A DNA stretch of 64,000 nt from Aureimonas frigidaquae (GCF_001463905.1 NZ_BBWR01000003.1:62001-126000), one strand, 5' to 3'; counted from the stretch's first letter, positions 9,103 to 19,243 are shown. The notes: generated by a model not told the origin, from the sequence alone. Program-made: numbers and translations.

Positions 9103-9908
9103 GCGGCACCTCCAGCAAGGGTCGGCGCGAGCGCCGAGAAACGGTTCAGAAGCTTCGCCAGCACGGCGCGCAGCGGCGCGGCGCGGGTGGCATCATAGGC
9201 AAAGGGGGGTGTTTCGCTTACCAGATGGGTGCTCTGGGCCAGCTCCATCTGGAAGGCATGGACGCCCTCTTCCGGCCGTCCGTAATGGCGTGTCGTCCAG
9301 CCACCCCGGAAGCGCCCGTTCAGCACATGGCTCAAGCCCGCCGCTTCGGAGGCGATGTGCAGAGCCGCCTTCTCCAGCGCAGGCGCCAGCGTCCGTCCCC
9401 CATCCGTGCCGAGATTGATGTCCGGCAGCACGCCATCGAAGAGATGCGGGATGGCCGAGCGGATGGAATGGCAGTCATACAGGATGGCGATGCCATGCGC
9501 CGCCCGCACGCGCTCGATCTCCTGCGCCAGCGCGGCGTGGTAGGGCGCGTGGAAACGCCGGGTCCGCTCCCGGCATTCCGCCGCATCCGGCTCCGCCCCC
9601 TCGCGCCAGATCGCAACCCCGTCGAAATTGGTCCGCGGCACGAGGTCGGTCGTGTTGCGGCCGGGATAGAGGCTTTGGCCGCTCGGATCGCGATTGGCGT
9701 CCACGACATAGCGGTGGAAGGTCGCCTGCACCACGCTCGCACCCGGCAGAAGCCCGTCATACAGCCGGTCGAGATGCCAGTCCGTATCGCGCAGGATGCG
9801 GCCTTCGGCGTTCAGCCTGGCGTGGATCGCGTCGGGCAGGTGGGTTCCCGTATGCGGAAAGGCCAGGATGACCGGCAGATCGCCCCGCTCGACGAGGACG
9901 GGCGTCAC
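9099..9908 (-). CDS. hutG: N-formylglutamate amidohydrolase
   Basis: Hydrolyses N-formyl-L-glutamate to glutamate and formate, the last step of the five-step (HutF/HutG) histidine pathway. The start is the GTG at 9908, whose GTGA overlaps the hutH stop; 269 aa matches the family. Zinc-ligand and active-site segments are seen: [11 protein letters not shown] near the N-terminus, [18 protein letters not shown] and the GGWTTRHYG stretch. The presence of hutF in the window agrees with the formylglutamate branch rather than direct formiminoglutamase. Confidence 0.96.
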   Translation of the reverse strand: MTPVLVERGDLPVILAFPHTGTHLPDAIHARLNAEGRILRDTDWHLDRLYDGLLPGASVVQATFHRYVVDANRDPSGQSLYPGRNTTDLVPRTNFDGVAIWREGAEPDAAECRERTRRFHAPYHAALAQEIERVRAAHGIAILYDCHSIRSAIPHLFDGVLPDINLGTDGGRTLAPALEKAALHIASEAAGLSHVLNGRFRGGWTTRHYGRPEEGVHAFQMELAQSTHLVSETPPFAYDATRAAPLRAVLAKLLNRFSALAPTLAGGAA

Positions 9909-11446
9909 GCCGCGCTCTCCAGCTCCGGCAAAAGGCCGGGCTCGACGGCGCGCGTCAGGCTGCCATCCGCCACGAGCCGGGTCGCCCGGGCGATGTCCTC
10001 GGCCATGTAGCGGTCCTCGTCGAGTGTCGGAACCTTTGCCCGGATCGTTTCCAGGACGCGCTGCAATTGCGGGCTGGTGCGCAGGGGCGCGCGCAGTTCC
10101 ACCCCTTGGGCGGCCGTCATGGCTTCGATGCCGATGATGCCGGCCAGATTGGCCGTCATGGCCTGCAGGCGCCGGGCGCCGTGGCAGGCCATGGAGACAT
10201 GGTCCTCCTGGTTGGCGGAGGTCGGCGTCGAATCCACCGAGGCCGGATAGGCCATCTGCTTGTTTTCCGACATCAGCGCCGCGGACGTCACCTCGGCGAT
10301 CATCATCCCCGAGTTCAACCCGGGATTGCGCGCCAGGAAGGCCGGCAGGCCGAAGGACAGGGCCGGATCGACGAGAAGTGCGATGCGGCGCTGGGCGATA
10401 GCGCCGACCTCGCAGACCGCCAGGGCGATCTGGTCGGCAGCCAGCGCGACGGGCTCGGCATGGAAGTTGCCGCCGGACAGGACCTGCCCGTCGGACAGGA
10501 TGAGCGGGTTGTCGGTCACCGCATTGGCTTCGATCCGCAAGGTGCGGCCGGCCTGCCGCAGAAGGTCGAGACAGGCGCCATCCACCTGCGGCTGGCAGCG
10601 GATGCAATAGGGGTCCTGCACGCGTTCGTCGCCTTCCAGATGGCTTTCCCGGATCGGCGAGGCTTCCAGAAGGCCGCGCAGGGCGCGCGCGGCATCGATC
10701 TGCCCCGCATGGCCGCGCAGGCTGTGGATCTCTGCGTGGAAGGGGGCGGAGGAGCCCATGGCCGCATCGGTCGACAGGGCACCGGTGACGAGGGCGGCCG
10801 AGGATGCCTGGTGGGCGCGGAACAGGCCGGACAGGGCGAGGGCTGTCGAGACCTGCGTCCCGTTGATCAGCGCCAGGCCTTCCTTGGCCGCCAGGGAGAC
10901 GGGCTCGAGCCCCGCCTGGGAGAGGGCCTTGCCGGCCGGCTGCACCACCCCCTGGTAACGCACCGTCCCGGCGCCGATCATGGCGCTGGCCATATGCGCC
11001 AGGGGTGCCAGATCGCCGGAGGCGCCGACCGATCCCTGGCCGGGGATGACGGGCGTGATGCCGGCGGCCAGCATGTCTTCGATCAGGCTGATGATGACCG
11101 GCCGCACGCCGGAGGCACCCCGCCCGAGCGATATGAGCTTCATGGCCATGATCAGCCGGACGACGTCATCGGGCAGCGGATCGCCGACGCCGCAGCAATG
11201 GGACAGGATCAGGTTGCGCTGCAGGGTCGCGACATCGGCCGGGGCGATGCGCACGCTGGCGAGCTTCCCGAATCCCGTATTGATCCCGTAGACGGCACGG
11301 TCGCCGCCGGCAATCTCGGCGATCCGGCGGGCGCCGGCCTCCACGGCGGGGCGGGTGGCAGGATCGAGCGTCACGGGCCCTGCGCCGGAATGGATGGCCT
11401 CCAGCGTGGACAGCGTGACAGCGCCCGGCGTCAGCACGATTGTCAT
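9905..11446 (-). CDS. hutH: Histidine ammonia-lyase
   Basis: Removes ammonia from L-histidine to give trans-urocanate, the entry step of the pathway. The 513-aa protein carries the Ala142-Ser143-Gly144 triad in [15 protein letters not shown], which cyclises to the MIO electrophile. Tyr in the YGINTGFG motif and the late [12 protein letters not shown] region are other family marks. It is coupled to hutI upstream and hutG downstream by 4-nt overlaps. Confidence 0.98.
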   Translation of the reverse strand: MTIVLTPGAVTLSTLEAIHSGAGPVTLDPATRPAVEAGARRIAEIAGGDRAVYGINTGFGKLASVRIAPADVATLQRNLILSHCCGVGDPLPDDVVRLIMAMKLISLGRGASGVRPVIISLIEDMLAAGITPVIPGQGSVGASGDLAPLAHMASAMIGAGTVRYQGVVQPAGKALSQAGLEPVSLAAKEGLALINGTQVSTALALSGLFRAHQASSAALVTGALSTDAAMGSSAPFHAEIHSLRGHAGQIDAARALRGLLEASPIRESHLEGDERVQDPYCIRCQPQVDGACLDLLRQAGRTLRIEANAVTDNPLILSDGQVLSGGNFHAEPVALAADQIALAVCEVGAIAQRRIALLVDPALSFGLPAFLARNPGLNSGMMIAEVTSAALMSENKQMAYPASVDSTPTSANQEDHVSMACHGARRLQAMTANLAGIIGIEAMTAAQGVELRAPLRTSPQLQRVLETIRAKVPTLDEDRYMAEDIARATRLVADGSLTRAVEPGLLPELESAA

Positions 11447-12648
11447 GGTCGATGCCCCAATATGGTTTCGTGGTGCGGGTTGAAGCCGATGCGATAGGCC
11501 AGTTCCGCCGGGTGAGAGACCGAGAAGACGGCCAGTTCCGCCCGCTTGCCGGGCTCCAGCGTGCCGATCGTGTCGGCGAGGCCGAGCGCCCGGGCGGCAT
11601 GGCGGGTCACGCCCGCCAGCGCCTCCTCCGGCGTCAGGCGGAACAGGGTCGCGCCCATGTTCATGGCCAGCAGCAGCGAGCTCATCGGCGAGGTGCCGGG
11701 GTTGCAGTCCGTCGCGAGCGCCATGGGTACGCCGGCGTCCCGCAAGGCGGCGACCGGGGGCGCCTTCGTCTCGCGCAGGGCGTAGTAGGCGCCGGGCAGG
11801 AGCACGGCCACCGTGCCCGATCGCGCCATGGCCGCCACCCCGTCCGCATCCAGATGTTCCAGATGGTCGGCCGACAGCGCGCCCCGCCGCGCGGCCATCG
11901 CCGCCCCGTTCAGGTTGGAAAGTTGCTCGGCATGGAGCTTGATCGGAAGGCCCAGCGCTTGTGCCGCATCGAAGACGCGCTCGACCTCGGCCACGGAAAA
12001 GGCGATGCCTTCGCAGAAGGCGTCGACCGCGTCGATCAGCCCCTCGGCCGCGCCATGCTCCATGCCGGGCAGCACGACCTGCGACAGATAGGCATCCGCC
12101 CGGCCGCGATATTCCGGCGGGACGCTGTGGGCCGCCAGATAGCTCGTCCGCACGCGGATGCCGGCCTCCCGGCCCAGCCGGCGCGCCGCCCGCAGCATGG
12201 TGAGTTCGCTCGAAACGCTCAGGCCGTAGCCGGACTTGATCTCTACCGTCGCCACGCCCTCCCGGCGCAGGGCGTCCAGCCGCGGCCGCGCGGCGGCCAC
12301 CAGCGCGTCCTCGTGCAGGGCGCGTGTCGCCGCCACGGTGGCGGCGATGCCGCCGCCGGCCCGGGCGATCTCTTCGTAGCTGTGCCCCGTCAGCCGCATT
12401 TCGAACTCACGCGCGCGGTCCCCGCCGAAGACGAGATGCGTGTGGCAGTCGATCAGCGCCGGGGTGACGAGACGCCCCTGAAGGCTGCGCGCCGGGACCG
12501 CGCTCCACCGCTCCGGCAGGCCCGCCCGCGGCCCGGCATAGGCGATCAGGCCGTCTTCGATCACGACCGCGCCATCTGGAACGAGGCCGTAGGGCCGGTC
12601 CCCCGCCATCGTACACAGCGTCATGTCGGTGAGGAGTCGTGGGTCCAT
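11443..12648 (-). CDS. hutI: Imidazolonepropionase
   Basis: Opens the ring of 4-imidazolone-5-propionate to N-formimino-L-glutamate (step 3). The ATG at 12648 gives 401 aa, the usual size. It is an amidohydrolase with metal ligands in [10 protein letters not shown] (His69 and His71), substrate segments VEIKSGYGL and HAEQLSN, a later ADHLEH, and the aspartate in [11 protein letters not shown]. It is the first gene of the hutIHGU operon; a HutC-type palindrome lies 42 nt upstream. Confidence 0.97.
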   Translation of the reverse strand: MDPRLLTDMTLCTMAGDRPYGLVPDGAVVIEDGLIAYAGPRAGLPERWSAVPARSLQGRLVTPALIDCHTHLVFGGDRAREFEMRLTGHSYEEIARAGGGIAATVAATRALHEDALVAAARPRLDALRREGVATVEIKSGYGLSVSSELTMLRAARRLGREAGIRVRTSYLAAHSVPPEYRGRADAYLSQVVLPGMEHGAAEGLIDAVDAFCEGIAFSVAEVERVFDAAQALGLPIKLHAEQLSNLNGAAMAARRGALSADHLEHLDADGVAAMARSGTVAVLLPGAYYALRETKAPPVAALRDAGVPMALATDCNPGTSPMSSLLLAMNMGATLFRLTPEEALAGVTRHAARALGLADTIGTLEPGKRAELAVFSVSHPAELAYRIGFNPHHETILGHRP

Positions 12649-12689
12649 CGGCCGGCGATCCCATGGCTGAAGCTTGTCCGGGAACGCTA

Positions 12690-12705
12690 TTATGTATAGA
12701 CATAA
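12690..12705. promoter_or_regulatory. HutC-type operator between hutI and hutF
   Basis: TTATGT-ATAG-ACATAA is a perfect 6-bp inverted repeat containing the core TGTATAGACA, close to the TGTATATACA core known for HutC sites. It lies between the two divergent hut transcripts, where one repressor dimer could control both. Relief by urocanate is known for HutC and is inferred here. Confidence 0.75.
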
Positions 12706-12750
12706 GAAGTCAATCAGGTGCCTTCGCGGCACTGCACGGGGGCCGAGCCG

Positions 12751-14112
12751 ATGCTGATACGCGCCGATACGATGTTGACGCCGCAGGGCTGGCGAGATGA
12801 CGCCATCGTCGTGATCGGCGCCGATGGGCGCATTGCCGGCGTCGAGGACGCGGCCGGGCGCCGGGGGGACATGAACGTCCCCGTTCTCCTGCCGGCGCTG
12901 TCGAACCTGCACAGTCACAGCTTCCAGCGCGCCATGGCCGGGCTGACCGAATGGCGGGGCCCGACAGGGCGCGACAGTTTCTGGACCTGGCGCAGCCTGA
13001 TGTATCGTTTTCTCGACGTGTTGACGCCGGACGACATCGAAGCCATCGCCGCCTTCGCCTTCATGGAAATGCTGGAGAGCGGCTTTGGTGCGGTTGCCGA
13101 ATTCCATTACCTGCACCGCGCAGCCGGAGCTGTCGCCTATGACGATCCGGCCGAGCTGAGCGTGCGCATCGCGGCCGCGGCTGCGACCAGCGGGATCGGG
13201 CTGACGCTGCTGCCCGTCCTCTACCAGACGGGCGGCCTCGACGGCCGTGCCCTCGCGGGCGGCCAGCAGCGCTTCTACAACGATCTCGATGGTTTCGCCC
13301 GGCTGATGGACGGCGCCCGCCAGGCCCTTGCCGCCCTGCCGGGCGATACGATGCTCGGCGTCGCCCCGCATTCGTTGCGGGCCGTGCCGGCCGGCAGCCT
13401 GTCGGAGCTCCTGGCGCTCAATCCGACCGGGCCGTTCCACATTCATGCCGGCGAGCAGGAGGTGGAGGTGGCCGAGGTTCTGGAGGCGACGGGCCTGCGC
13501 CCGATCCAGCTTCTCCTCGAGCGGTACGGAGTGGATGAGCGCTGGTGCGTGATCCATGCCACGCATATGGACGCGGCGGAGACGCGTGGCCTTGCCGCCA
13601 GCGGCGCCGTTGCGGGCCTGTGCCCGGTGACGGAAGCCAATCTGGGCGACGGGATCTTCAACGCCGTCGATTACGGTTCCGCCGGCGGGCGGCTCGGCAT
13701 AGGATCGGACTCCAACATCCGCATCGCGACCGGAGAGGAATTGCGCCAGCTCGAATATTCCCAGCGTCTCCGGCACCGCGAGCGGGCCGTTCTGGCGCGC
13801 CCCGGCGGCTCGGTCGCCCGCCATCTTTACGACGCGGCGCTGGCCGGCGGCGCGCAGGCGCTCGCCCGAAACAGCGGCGCCGTCGACACCGGCCGCTGGG
13901 CCGATCTCGTTGCGCTGGATCCGGCCCGCTTTTCCGGCCGGGCAGAGGGGGATGGCCTTCTCGATGGCTTCGTCTTTACGGGCGATAGCCGCGCCGTGAC
14001 GCATGTGTGGAGTGCCGGCCGCCATGTCGTCGCCGATGGCGCGCACAAAGGCCGGGCCGAGATCGCGGCGCGCTACCGGACGGTCTGCGCGCGCCTCGAC
14101 CGGCTGGCCTGA
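12751..14112 (+). CDS. hutF: Formiminoglutamate deiminase
   Basis: Hydrolyses N-formimino-L-glutamate to N-formyl-L-glutamate plus ammonia, feeding HutG. The ATG at 12751 gives 453 aa (a GTG at 12718 is possible but adds residues unlike the family). It is an amidohydrolase-superfamily protein with [14 protein letters not shown] (metal histidines), the helix-rich EFHYLH segment, [17 protein letters not shown] and the catalytic-Asp region [10 protein letters not shown]. It starts the hutF-hutC operon, divergent from hutIHGU. Confidence 0.97.
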   Translation: MLIRADTMLTPQGWRDDAIVVIGADGRIAGVEDAAGRRGDMNVPVLLPALSNLHSHSFQRAMAGLTEWRGPTGRDSFWTWRSLMYRFLDVLTPDDIEAIAAFAFMEMLESGFGAVAEFHYLHRAAGAVAYDDPAELSVRIAAAAATSGIGLTLLPVLYQTGGLDGRALAGGQQRFYNDLDGFARLMDGARQALAALPGDTMLGVAPHSLRAVPAGSLSELLALNPTGPFHIHAGEQEVEVAEVLEATGLRPIQLLLERYGVDERWCVIHATHMDAAETRGLAASGAVAGLCPVTEANLGDGIFNAVDYGSAGGRLGIGSDSNIRIATGEELRQLEYSQRLRHRERAVLARPGGSVARHLYDAALAGGAQALARNSGAVDTGRWADLVALDPARFSGRAEGDGLLDGFVFTGDSRAVTHVWSAGRHVVADGAHKGRAEIAARYRTVCARLDRLA

Positions 14113-14119
14113 ACCGGCC

Positions 14120-14815
14120 ATGGCGGAGCGGCAGTCCTTCCGGTCCATTCGGGACGAGATCGCCCGCCGCATCGGTGCACGGATCTGGCCCCCCGGCACC
14201 CTCATCCCGGGCGAGGCCGATTTGGCGCAGGAGTTCAAGGCGGCGCGCGCCACCGTCAATCGCGCCCTGCAGGATCTGGCCCGCACCGGGCTCATCGAGC
14301 GCAAGCGCAAGGCGGGAACGCGCGTCGCGCTCAATCCCGTCCGGCATGCCCGGCTGTCCATCCCGCTCGTGTCGGAAGAGATATCGGCCACAGGCCGCAC
14401 GCATGGCTACGAGCTGATCGCGCGTGAGGAACGCGCCGCCACCGCTGCCGATGCCCGGCGCCTTCGTGTCGGCACCGGTGCGCCCATTCTGGCCGTCACC
14501 TGCCTGCACAGGGCCGACGGCGTCCCCTACCAGTTCGAGGATCGGCTGATCCTCGTGTCGAGCGTGCCTGAGGTTCGGGGAGAAAGCTTCGCCAGGATCG
14601 GTCCGAACGAATGGCTGGTCGACAACGCGCCCTTCTCCTATGCCGAGCTCGCCTTCCTGGCGGCACCGGCACAAGCGGCGGAAGCGCAGCATCTGGGCCT
14701 TGGCGCGGGCACGCCGGTCTTCGTGGCCGAGCGCCTGACCTTCCTTCTGACGCAGCCCATCACGCAGGTCCGCATGGTGCACCCGCCGGGGCACCGCCTG
14801 CGGACCATCATCTGA
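14120..14815 (+). CDS. hutC: Histidine utilisation repressor, GntR/HutC family
   Basis: A 231-aa regulator begins 7 nt after hutF. Residues about 5-75 form a GntR winged helix ([20 protein letters not shown], then RKAGTRVA). Residues about 90-225 are a UTRA ligand domain ([20 protein letters not shown] and YAELAFLAA). In characterised systems HutC represses hut genes and is released by urocanate. The palindrome at 12690-12705 is the natural target. The end overlaps the convergent carnitine dehydrogenase gene by 8 nt. Confidence 0.95.
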   Translation: MAERQSFRSIRDEIARRIGARIWPPGTLIPGEADLAQEFKAARATVNRALQDLARTGLIERKRKAGTRVALNPVRHARLSIPLVSEEISATGRTHGYELIAREERAATAADARRLRVGTGAPILAVTCLHRADGVPYQFEDRLILVSSVPEVRGESFARIGPNEWLVDNAPFSYAELAFLAAPAQAAEAQHLGLGAGTPVFVAERLTFLLTQPITQVRMVHPPGHRLRTII

Positions 14816-16289
14816 CCGGCATGGAAACGGCCCTTCCGGCATAGGCGGGCTGCGGCAGGCCCGCCTGCGATCGCGCGAGCTGCCTGGCCCGGTCCAGCAC
14901 CGCCTCCGGCGCCGGCACGCAAGCCTGGCCGCGCACATGCAGGAGCATGTGCTCCGACGTGGCGATCGGATCGCCTTCCGGCCCCTGCATCTCATGCACG
15001 AGATGCAGCCGCTTGGGGTCGCAGGACAGGAGCCGCGACGTGACGCGCAACGCATCGCCACTGCGCGCCTGGCCGAGATGCCGCAGATGGGTTTCGACCG
15101 TGTAGTAGCTTGCACCCGCGGCCACATAGGCGCCATCGACGCCAAGATGGCGCAGGACCACATCCGTCGCCTCACCGAAGAGTTGCAGGTAGCGATGTTC
15201 GGTCATGTGGCCGTTATAGTCGATCCAGGCGGGGGCGACGGCCGCCGTCACGGTGGCGAACCGCCCGTCGGGCGCGGGGCCCGGATCGGCCTTGTGCCGC
15301 AGCCCTTCCTCGAAGGCGGACAGGAGTGCGCCTGCGCCCCAGCCCGCGCCGCCATTGCCCGATTTCAACGCCTGGAGAATGCCCACGAGGTTTTCGTCGC
15401 GGATGCGCTCCAACGCGCGGATCGACCGCCCGCCCGCCTGTGCGTCCGATTGGGCGGCGATCTTGTCCACCAGTGCGGCATCGAGCTCCGGCACGTCGGT
15501 CAGCCGCGTCCATGGCCAGGACAGGCAGGGTCCGAACTGGTGCAGGAAGTGGCGCATGCCCGCCTCGCCACCGGCGATCCGGTAGGTTTCGAACAGGCCC
15601 ATCTGCGCCCAGCGCAGCCCGAACGAGTAGCGGATCACGTCGTCCAGCGTCGTTACGTCGCAAATGTCGTCGCGCACCAGCCAGAGCGCTTCGCGCCACA
15701 GGGCTTCCAGGAGCCGGTCGCCGACGAAGGCCTCGATCTCCTTGCGGATGACGACACCCTTCATGCCGATCGTGTCGAGCCTTGCCACCGCATCGTCCAG
15801 GACGGCCGGATCGGTGGCCCGGCCACCGACGAGTTCCACCAGCGGCAAAAGGTAGACCGGATTGTAGGGATGGGCGACGAAGAACCGCTCCGGGTGCTTG
15901 AGCCCGGCCGCCAACTCGCTCGGCAGGAGGCCGGAGGTCGATGAGCCGATCAATGCGTCGGGCGCAGCCGCCGCATCGATCTGTGCCAGGATGTCGCGTT
16001 TCAGCTCCAGGCGCTCCGGCACGCTTTCCTGGATCCAGTGCGCGCCGTCCACCGCCTCGGCCAGGCTGGCGCAGAGCCGCAGCGTGCCGGGAGCGGGCAG
16101 GGGCGCGGTGGTCAGCATGCCATAGGCGCGGCGGGCGTTGGCCACCACCTGCGATACGATGCGCTCGGCCTGCGGGTGCGGATCGTAAAGGCACACGTCG
16201 TTCCCCGCGATGAGGAACCGGGCGACCCAGCCGCCCCCGATGACGCCGCCGCCGATGCAGGCCACGTGGCCGGGAAGCGGCGCACTCAT
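14808..16289 (-). CDS. lcdH: L-carnitine 3-dehydrogenase fused to a betainyl-CoA thioesterase-type domain
   Basis: A 493-aa two-domain protein. Residues about 1-310 are a 3-hydroxyacyl-CoA-dehydrogenase-like NAD+ enzyme (VACIGGGVIGGGW; STSGLLPSEL; HPYNPVYLLPLVELVGG), expected to oxidise carnitine to 3-dehydrocarnitine. After a linker, residues about 345-480 form a HotDog thioesterase (YNGHMTEHRYLQLFGEATD). In Sinorhizobium such a fusion is known to carry both L-carnitine dehydrogenase and betainyl-CoA thioesterase activity. Its ATG overlaps the BKACE stop by 4 nt, and BKACE supplies the intervening step. The alternative of an ordinary 3-hydroxybutyryl-CoA dehydrogenase is less likely given the fusion and neighbours. 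Confidence 0.88.
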   Translation of the reverse strand: MSAPLPGHVACIGGGVIGGGWVARFLIAGNDVCLYDPHPQAERIVSQVVANARRAYGMLTTAPLPAPGTLRLCASLAEAVDGAHWIQESVPERLELKRDILAQIDAAAAPDALIGSSTSGLLPSELAAGLKHPERFFVAHPYNPVYLLPLVELVGGRATDPAVLDDAVARLDTIGMKGVVIRKEIEAFVGDRLLEALWREALWLVRDDICDVTTLDDVIRYSFGLRWAQMGLFETYRIAGGEAGMRHFLHQFGPCLSWPWTRLTDVPELDAALVDKIAAQSDAQAGGRSIRALERIRDENLVGILQALKSGNGGAGWGAGALLSAFEEGLRHKADPGPAPDGRFATVTAAVAPAWIDYNGHMTEHRYLQLFGEATDVVLRHLGVDGAYVAAGASYYTVETHLRHLGQARSGDALRVTSRLLSCDPKRLHLVHEMQGPEGDPIATSEHMLLHVRGQACVPAPEAVLDRARQLARSQAGLPQPAYAGRAVSMPVR

Positions 16290-17203
16290 GCCTTGTCCCC
16301 CGCGCGCTTGGTCAGCCCGAGCCTGCGGCGCACCTCATCCGGGCCGATCACCGTGGCGCCCATGCCCTCCACCACCTGGACGGCGCGCTCCACCAGCTTG
16401 GCGTTCGTCGCCAGCTCGTCGCGGCCAAGCTTCAGATTGTCCTCCAGCCCCACGCGGACATTGCCGCCCGCCAGGACGGCCGCCGCGGGATAGGCCAGGG
16501 CGTTGCGCCCGATGGAAAAGGCAGAGAAGTGCCAACCCACCGGCAGGTTGTTGACCATGGCCATGAGGGTGTTCAGATCGTCCGGGGCGCCCCAGCCTAT
16601 GCCCATGCAAAGCTGCACCAGGACCGGCTGGGGGATCAGCCCCTCCTCGACGAGCTGGCGCGCGAACCACAGATGCCCCGTGTCGAAGGCTTCGATCTCG
16701 GCCCGCACGCCGAGCTCGGTGATGCGCGCCGCCATGGCCCGCAGCATCGCCGGCGTGTTGACCATGACATAGTCGCCGAGGTTGAAGTTCATGGTGCCGC
16801 AATCCAGCGTGCAGATTTCGGGCCGGCAGGTGGCCACATGGGCCAGACGCTCGGTCGCGCCGGCCATGTCGGTCGCGTCCGGATCGATGGGGAAGGGCGC
16901 CTCGACCGAACCGAAGACGAGATCGCCGCCCATGCCGGCCGTCAGGTTCAGGACGACGTCCGTCTGCGCATCGCGGATGCGCTCGGTGACCTCCCGGTAG
17001 AGCTCCAGCCGGCGCGACGGCGCCCCTGTCTGCGGGTCGCGCACATGGCAATGCACGATGGCGGCGCCTGCCTTCGCGGCCTCGATGGCGGATGCGGCGA
17101 TCTGGGCCGGCGTCACCGGCACATGCGGGGAGCGGCCGGCCGTGTCGCCGGAGCCGGTCACGGCGCAGGTGATGAAGACGTCGCGGTTCATGGCTAGCGG
17201 CAT
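16286..17203 (-). CDS. BKACE-family 3-dehydrocarnitine cleavage enzyme (DUF849)
   Basis: Beta-keto acid cleavage enzymes transfer acetyl-CoA onto a beta-keto acid. With dehydrocarnitine the products would be betainyl-CoA and acetoacetate. The 305-aa TIM-barrel protein shows the N-terminal FITCAVTGSGDT, the zinc ligands in IVHCHVRDP (His51, His53), NLTAGMGGD and the late GGNVRVGLEDNL (metal glutamate region). All are BKACE hallmarks. An AAAGG ribosome-binding site precedes the start at 17203. It is the first gene of a two-gene operon with lcdH, diverging from the GlxA-type regulator. Confidence 0.88.
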   Translation of the reverse strand: MPLAMNRDVFITCAVTGSGDTAGRSPHVPVTPAQIAASAIEAAKAGAAIVHCHVRDPQTGAPSRRLELYREVTERIRDAQTDVVLNLTAGMGGDLVFGSVEAPFPIDPDATDMAGATERLAHVATCRPEICTLDCGTMNFNLGDYVMVNTPAMLRAMAARITELGVRAEIEAFDTGHLWFARQLVEEGLIPQPVLVQLCMGIGWGAPDDLNTLMAMVNNLPVGWHFSAFSIGRNALAYPAAAVLAGGNVRVGLEDNLKLGRDELATNAKLVERAVQVVEGMGATVIGPDEVRRRLGLTKRAGDKA

Positions 17204-17255
17204 GTCTGTTCGCCTTTCCTGTCGTCATTCCCGGACGGAGCATGGCAGAGGCCAC

Positions 17256-17271
17256 AGCCGGCATTCCGGCT
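17256..17271. promoter_or_regulatory. Inverted repeat in the carnitine divergent promoter
   Basis: AGCCGG-CATT-CCGGCT is a perfect 6-bp inverted repeat between the BKACE gene and the AraC-type regulator. A role as regulator site is only a positional guess. Confidence 0.3.
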
Positions 17272-17304
17272 TGAGGCGAAGCGCGTTTGCCATTATGCGA
17301 AAGC

Positions 17305-18270
17305 ATGGTCTTTGCCGAAGCCGACGGGCCGCTCGACGTCACCCTCCTGATCTTCCCGGGCTTCTCGCTCCTGTCCCTCGCCGCGACGCTCGATCCGCTG
17401 CGCGGCGCCAACCGCGTCCTGGCCCGGGGTGCCTATCGTTGGCGCCTCGTCACCATGGACGGGAAACCGGCTACCGCCAGTTGCGGGCTGGAGCTGGCGG
17501 TCGACGGCGCCTTCGATCCCGAAGATGTCGGCGCGCTCTTGATCGTCGTGGCGGCCTTCGGCGCGGATCGGCAGTCCGTCCCGCCGACATTGCGCGCCAT
17601 ACGCAAGGCGGCCCGCCGGGCTCAGACGGTGATCGGCGTGGAGGCCGGCGCCTGGGTGCTGGCGCGGGCCGGGCTGTTGGACGGTCGGCGCGCAACGACG
17701 CATTGGGAGGATCTGGAAGAGTTCGCGGCCGCCTTCGCGCATGTGGAGGTGGTGCCGGACCGCTTCGTGGGCGATGGCCCCTGCTACACGACAGGTGGCG
17801 CCACGCCGGCGCTCGACCTGATGCTCACGCTGATCCGCGCACGGCATGGCTACTCGGCGGCACTCGATGTGGCCAGCCTCTACATCTACGAGGAAATGCG
17901 CACCGGCGCCGATACGCAGCCGGTCGTCTCGCTTGGCCGCATCCGCCACCACGAGCCCCGCGTGGCGGAGGCCATCCGCATCATGGAAGCCAGCCTGGAT
18001 ACGGCGCTGACCATGGCGGCCCTGGCGCGGCGCCTGGGGCTCTCGGCGCGCAGCCTGGAGGTGCTGTTCCGCCGGACGGTCGGCGCCTCTCCGGGCGCCT
18101 ATTTCCTGAAGCTGCGACTGGGGGCCGCCCGCCGGCTTGTCCTGGATACGAACCTGTCCATGGCCGAGATCGCGGCGCGCAGCGGCTTTTCGTCCATCTC
18201 TGCCCTGTCGCGGGCCTTTCGCCGGGCCTATGGGGAAGCGCCCTCCATGGCCCGGCGCAAGCGCAGTTGA
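17305..18270 (+). CDS. GlxA-family AraC regulator, probable carnitine catabolism activator (CdhR-like)
   Basis: A 321-aa regulator. Residues about 5-175 form a DJ-1/PfpI-like sensing domain (VTLLIFPGFSLLSLAATLDPLRGAN; GVEAGAWVLARAGLLDGRRATTHWE; YTTGGATPALDLML). Residues about 215-315 carry two AraC helix-turn-helix units (MAALARRLGLSARSLEVLFRR and MAEIAARSGFSSISALSRAFR). This architecture is shared by GbdR and CdhR, which activate betaine and carnitine genes. ATG 17305 is preferred over an in-frame TTG at 17287. It diverges from BKACE-lcdH and converges with the binding-protein gene. Confidence 0.88.
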   Translation: MVFAEADGPLDVTLLIFPGFSLLSLAATLDPLRGANRVLARGAYRWRLVTMDGKPATASCGLELAVDGAFDPEDVGALLIVVAAFGADRQSVPPTLRAIRKAARRAQTVIGVEAGAWVLARAGLLDGRRATTHWEDLEEFAAAFAHVEVVPDRFVGDGPCYTTGGATPALDLMLTLIRARHGYSAALDVASLYIYEEMRTGADTQPVVSLGRIRHHEPRVAEAIRIMEASLDTALTMAALARRLGLSARSLEVLFRRTVGASPGAYFLKLRLGAARRLVLDTNLSMAEIAARSGFSSISALSRAFRRAYGEAPSMARRKRS

Positions 18271-18280
18271 GAGCGCGGCG

Positions 18281-19243
18281 TCAGGGCCGCTCGGCCAGGT
18301 CCAGGCCTTGCGTGATGGCCGGCAGTCCGGGTTCGCCGTCGCGTGTCGTCACCCCGTCCAGCCAGGCCGTGACCGTATCGGGGTTTTCCGCCATCCATCC
18401 CCGCGCGGCAGCCGCCGGCTCCATCCCCTTGTCGAGGATGTCGCTCATCAACCGATCCTCCATCTCCACCGTGAAGACGAGGTTGCGCAGAAAGCGCCCG
18501 AGGTTCGGACAGTCCGCGCCAAGGCCCTTGCGGGTCACGGTCTGCACGGTTGCGCCCCCGTCGTCGGGGCCGAAAGCGTCCTGCCCGTCTTCCAGATAGG
18601 CGATCTCGTAGTTCAGGTTCATCGGGTGCGGCTGCCAGCCGAAGAAGAGCACGGCCTCGTCCTGGCGGATGCGCGAGGACACCTGTGCCAGCATGGCCTG
18701 TTCGCTGGATTCGACGAGGGTGAAATCCTTCAGGCCGAAGCGGTCGTCCGCGATCATGGCGGTGATCGTCTCGTTGGCGCTGCTGCCGGGCTCGATGCCG
18801 TAGATTTCCCCGCTTAAGGCATCGCGGAAGGCGGCGATATCGCCATAGGTCCTGAGGCCGGCGTCGAAGCTGGCCTTGGGAACCGCAAAGCCGATGCGCG
18901 CACCGGTCAGGTTCTGCGCCACAACCTCGATCGCGCCGGAGGTGATCAGCGGTGTCGCGATCGGTTCCTGCAACGGCATCCAGTTGCCCAGGAACACGTC
19001 CGTATCGCCCTGCTCGAGCGCGCGGAAGGTAATGGCAACGGACAGGACGGACACGTCCGGCTGGTAGCCGAGCGCACCCAGAAGTTCGCTGGCGATGGCG
19101 GTCGTCGCCGTGATGTCGGTCCAGCCGACATCCGAGAAGCGCGGTGCCGCGCAGGCGTCAGGGTCGCTGGCCTGGGCGGCGCCGATGCCACTGACGAGAA
19201 GGGCCGCCGTCATCGCCCTGCGGATGGGATAGGATCTGGTCAT
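18281..19243 (-). CDS. Choline/betaine/carnitine-type ABC substrate-binding protein (orphan)
   Basis: A 320-aa periplasmic protein of the OpuAC/ProX/ChoX family. It has an AGGAAG ribosome-binding site, an N-terminal signal peptide (MTAALLVSGIGAAQA, cleavage near residue 25), and aromatic patches typical of quaternary-ammonium pockets (VGWTDITATT, FLGNWMPLQ, FFGWQPHPMN). No permease or ATPase gene adjoins it. The carnitine genes next door suggest carnitine or a relative as ligand. Choline or glycine betaine cannot be excluded. Confidence 0.85.
   Translation of the reverse strand: MTRSYPIRRAMTAALLVSGIGAAQASDPDACAAPRFSDVGWTDITATTAIASELLGALGYQPDVSVLSVAITFRALEQGDTDVFLGNWMPLQEPIATPLITSGAIEVVAQNLTGARIGFAVPKASFDAGLRTYGDIAAFRDALSGEIYGIEPGSSANETITAMIADDRFGLKDFTLVESSEQAMLAQVSSRIRQDEAVLFFGWQPHPMNLNYEIAYLEDGQDAFGPDDGGATVQTVTRKGLGADCPNLGRFLRNLVFTVEMEDRLMSDILDKGMEPAAAARGWMAENPDTVTAWLDGVTTRDGEPGLPAITQGLDLAERP

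Noticed and set aside
11443-14400. Single 985-codon minus-strand frame extending hutI back through hutF
   Set aside because: Only the last 401 codons match imidazolonepropionase; the rest is antisense to hutF and hutC.
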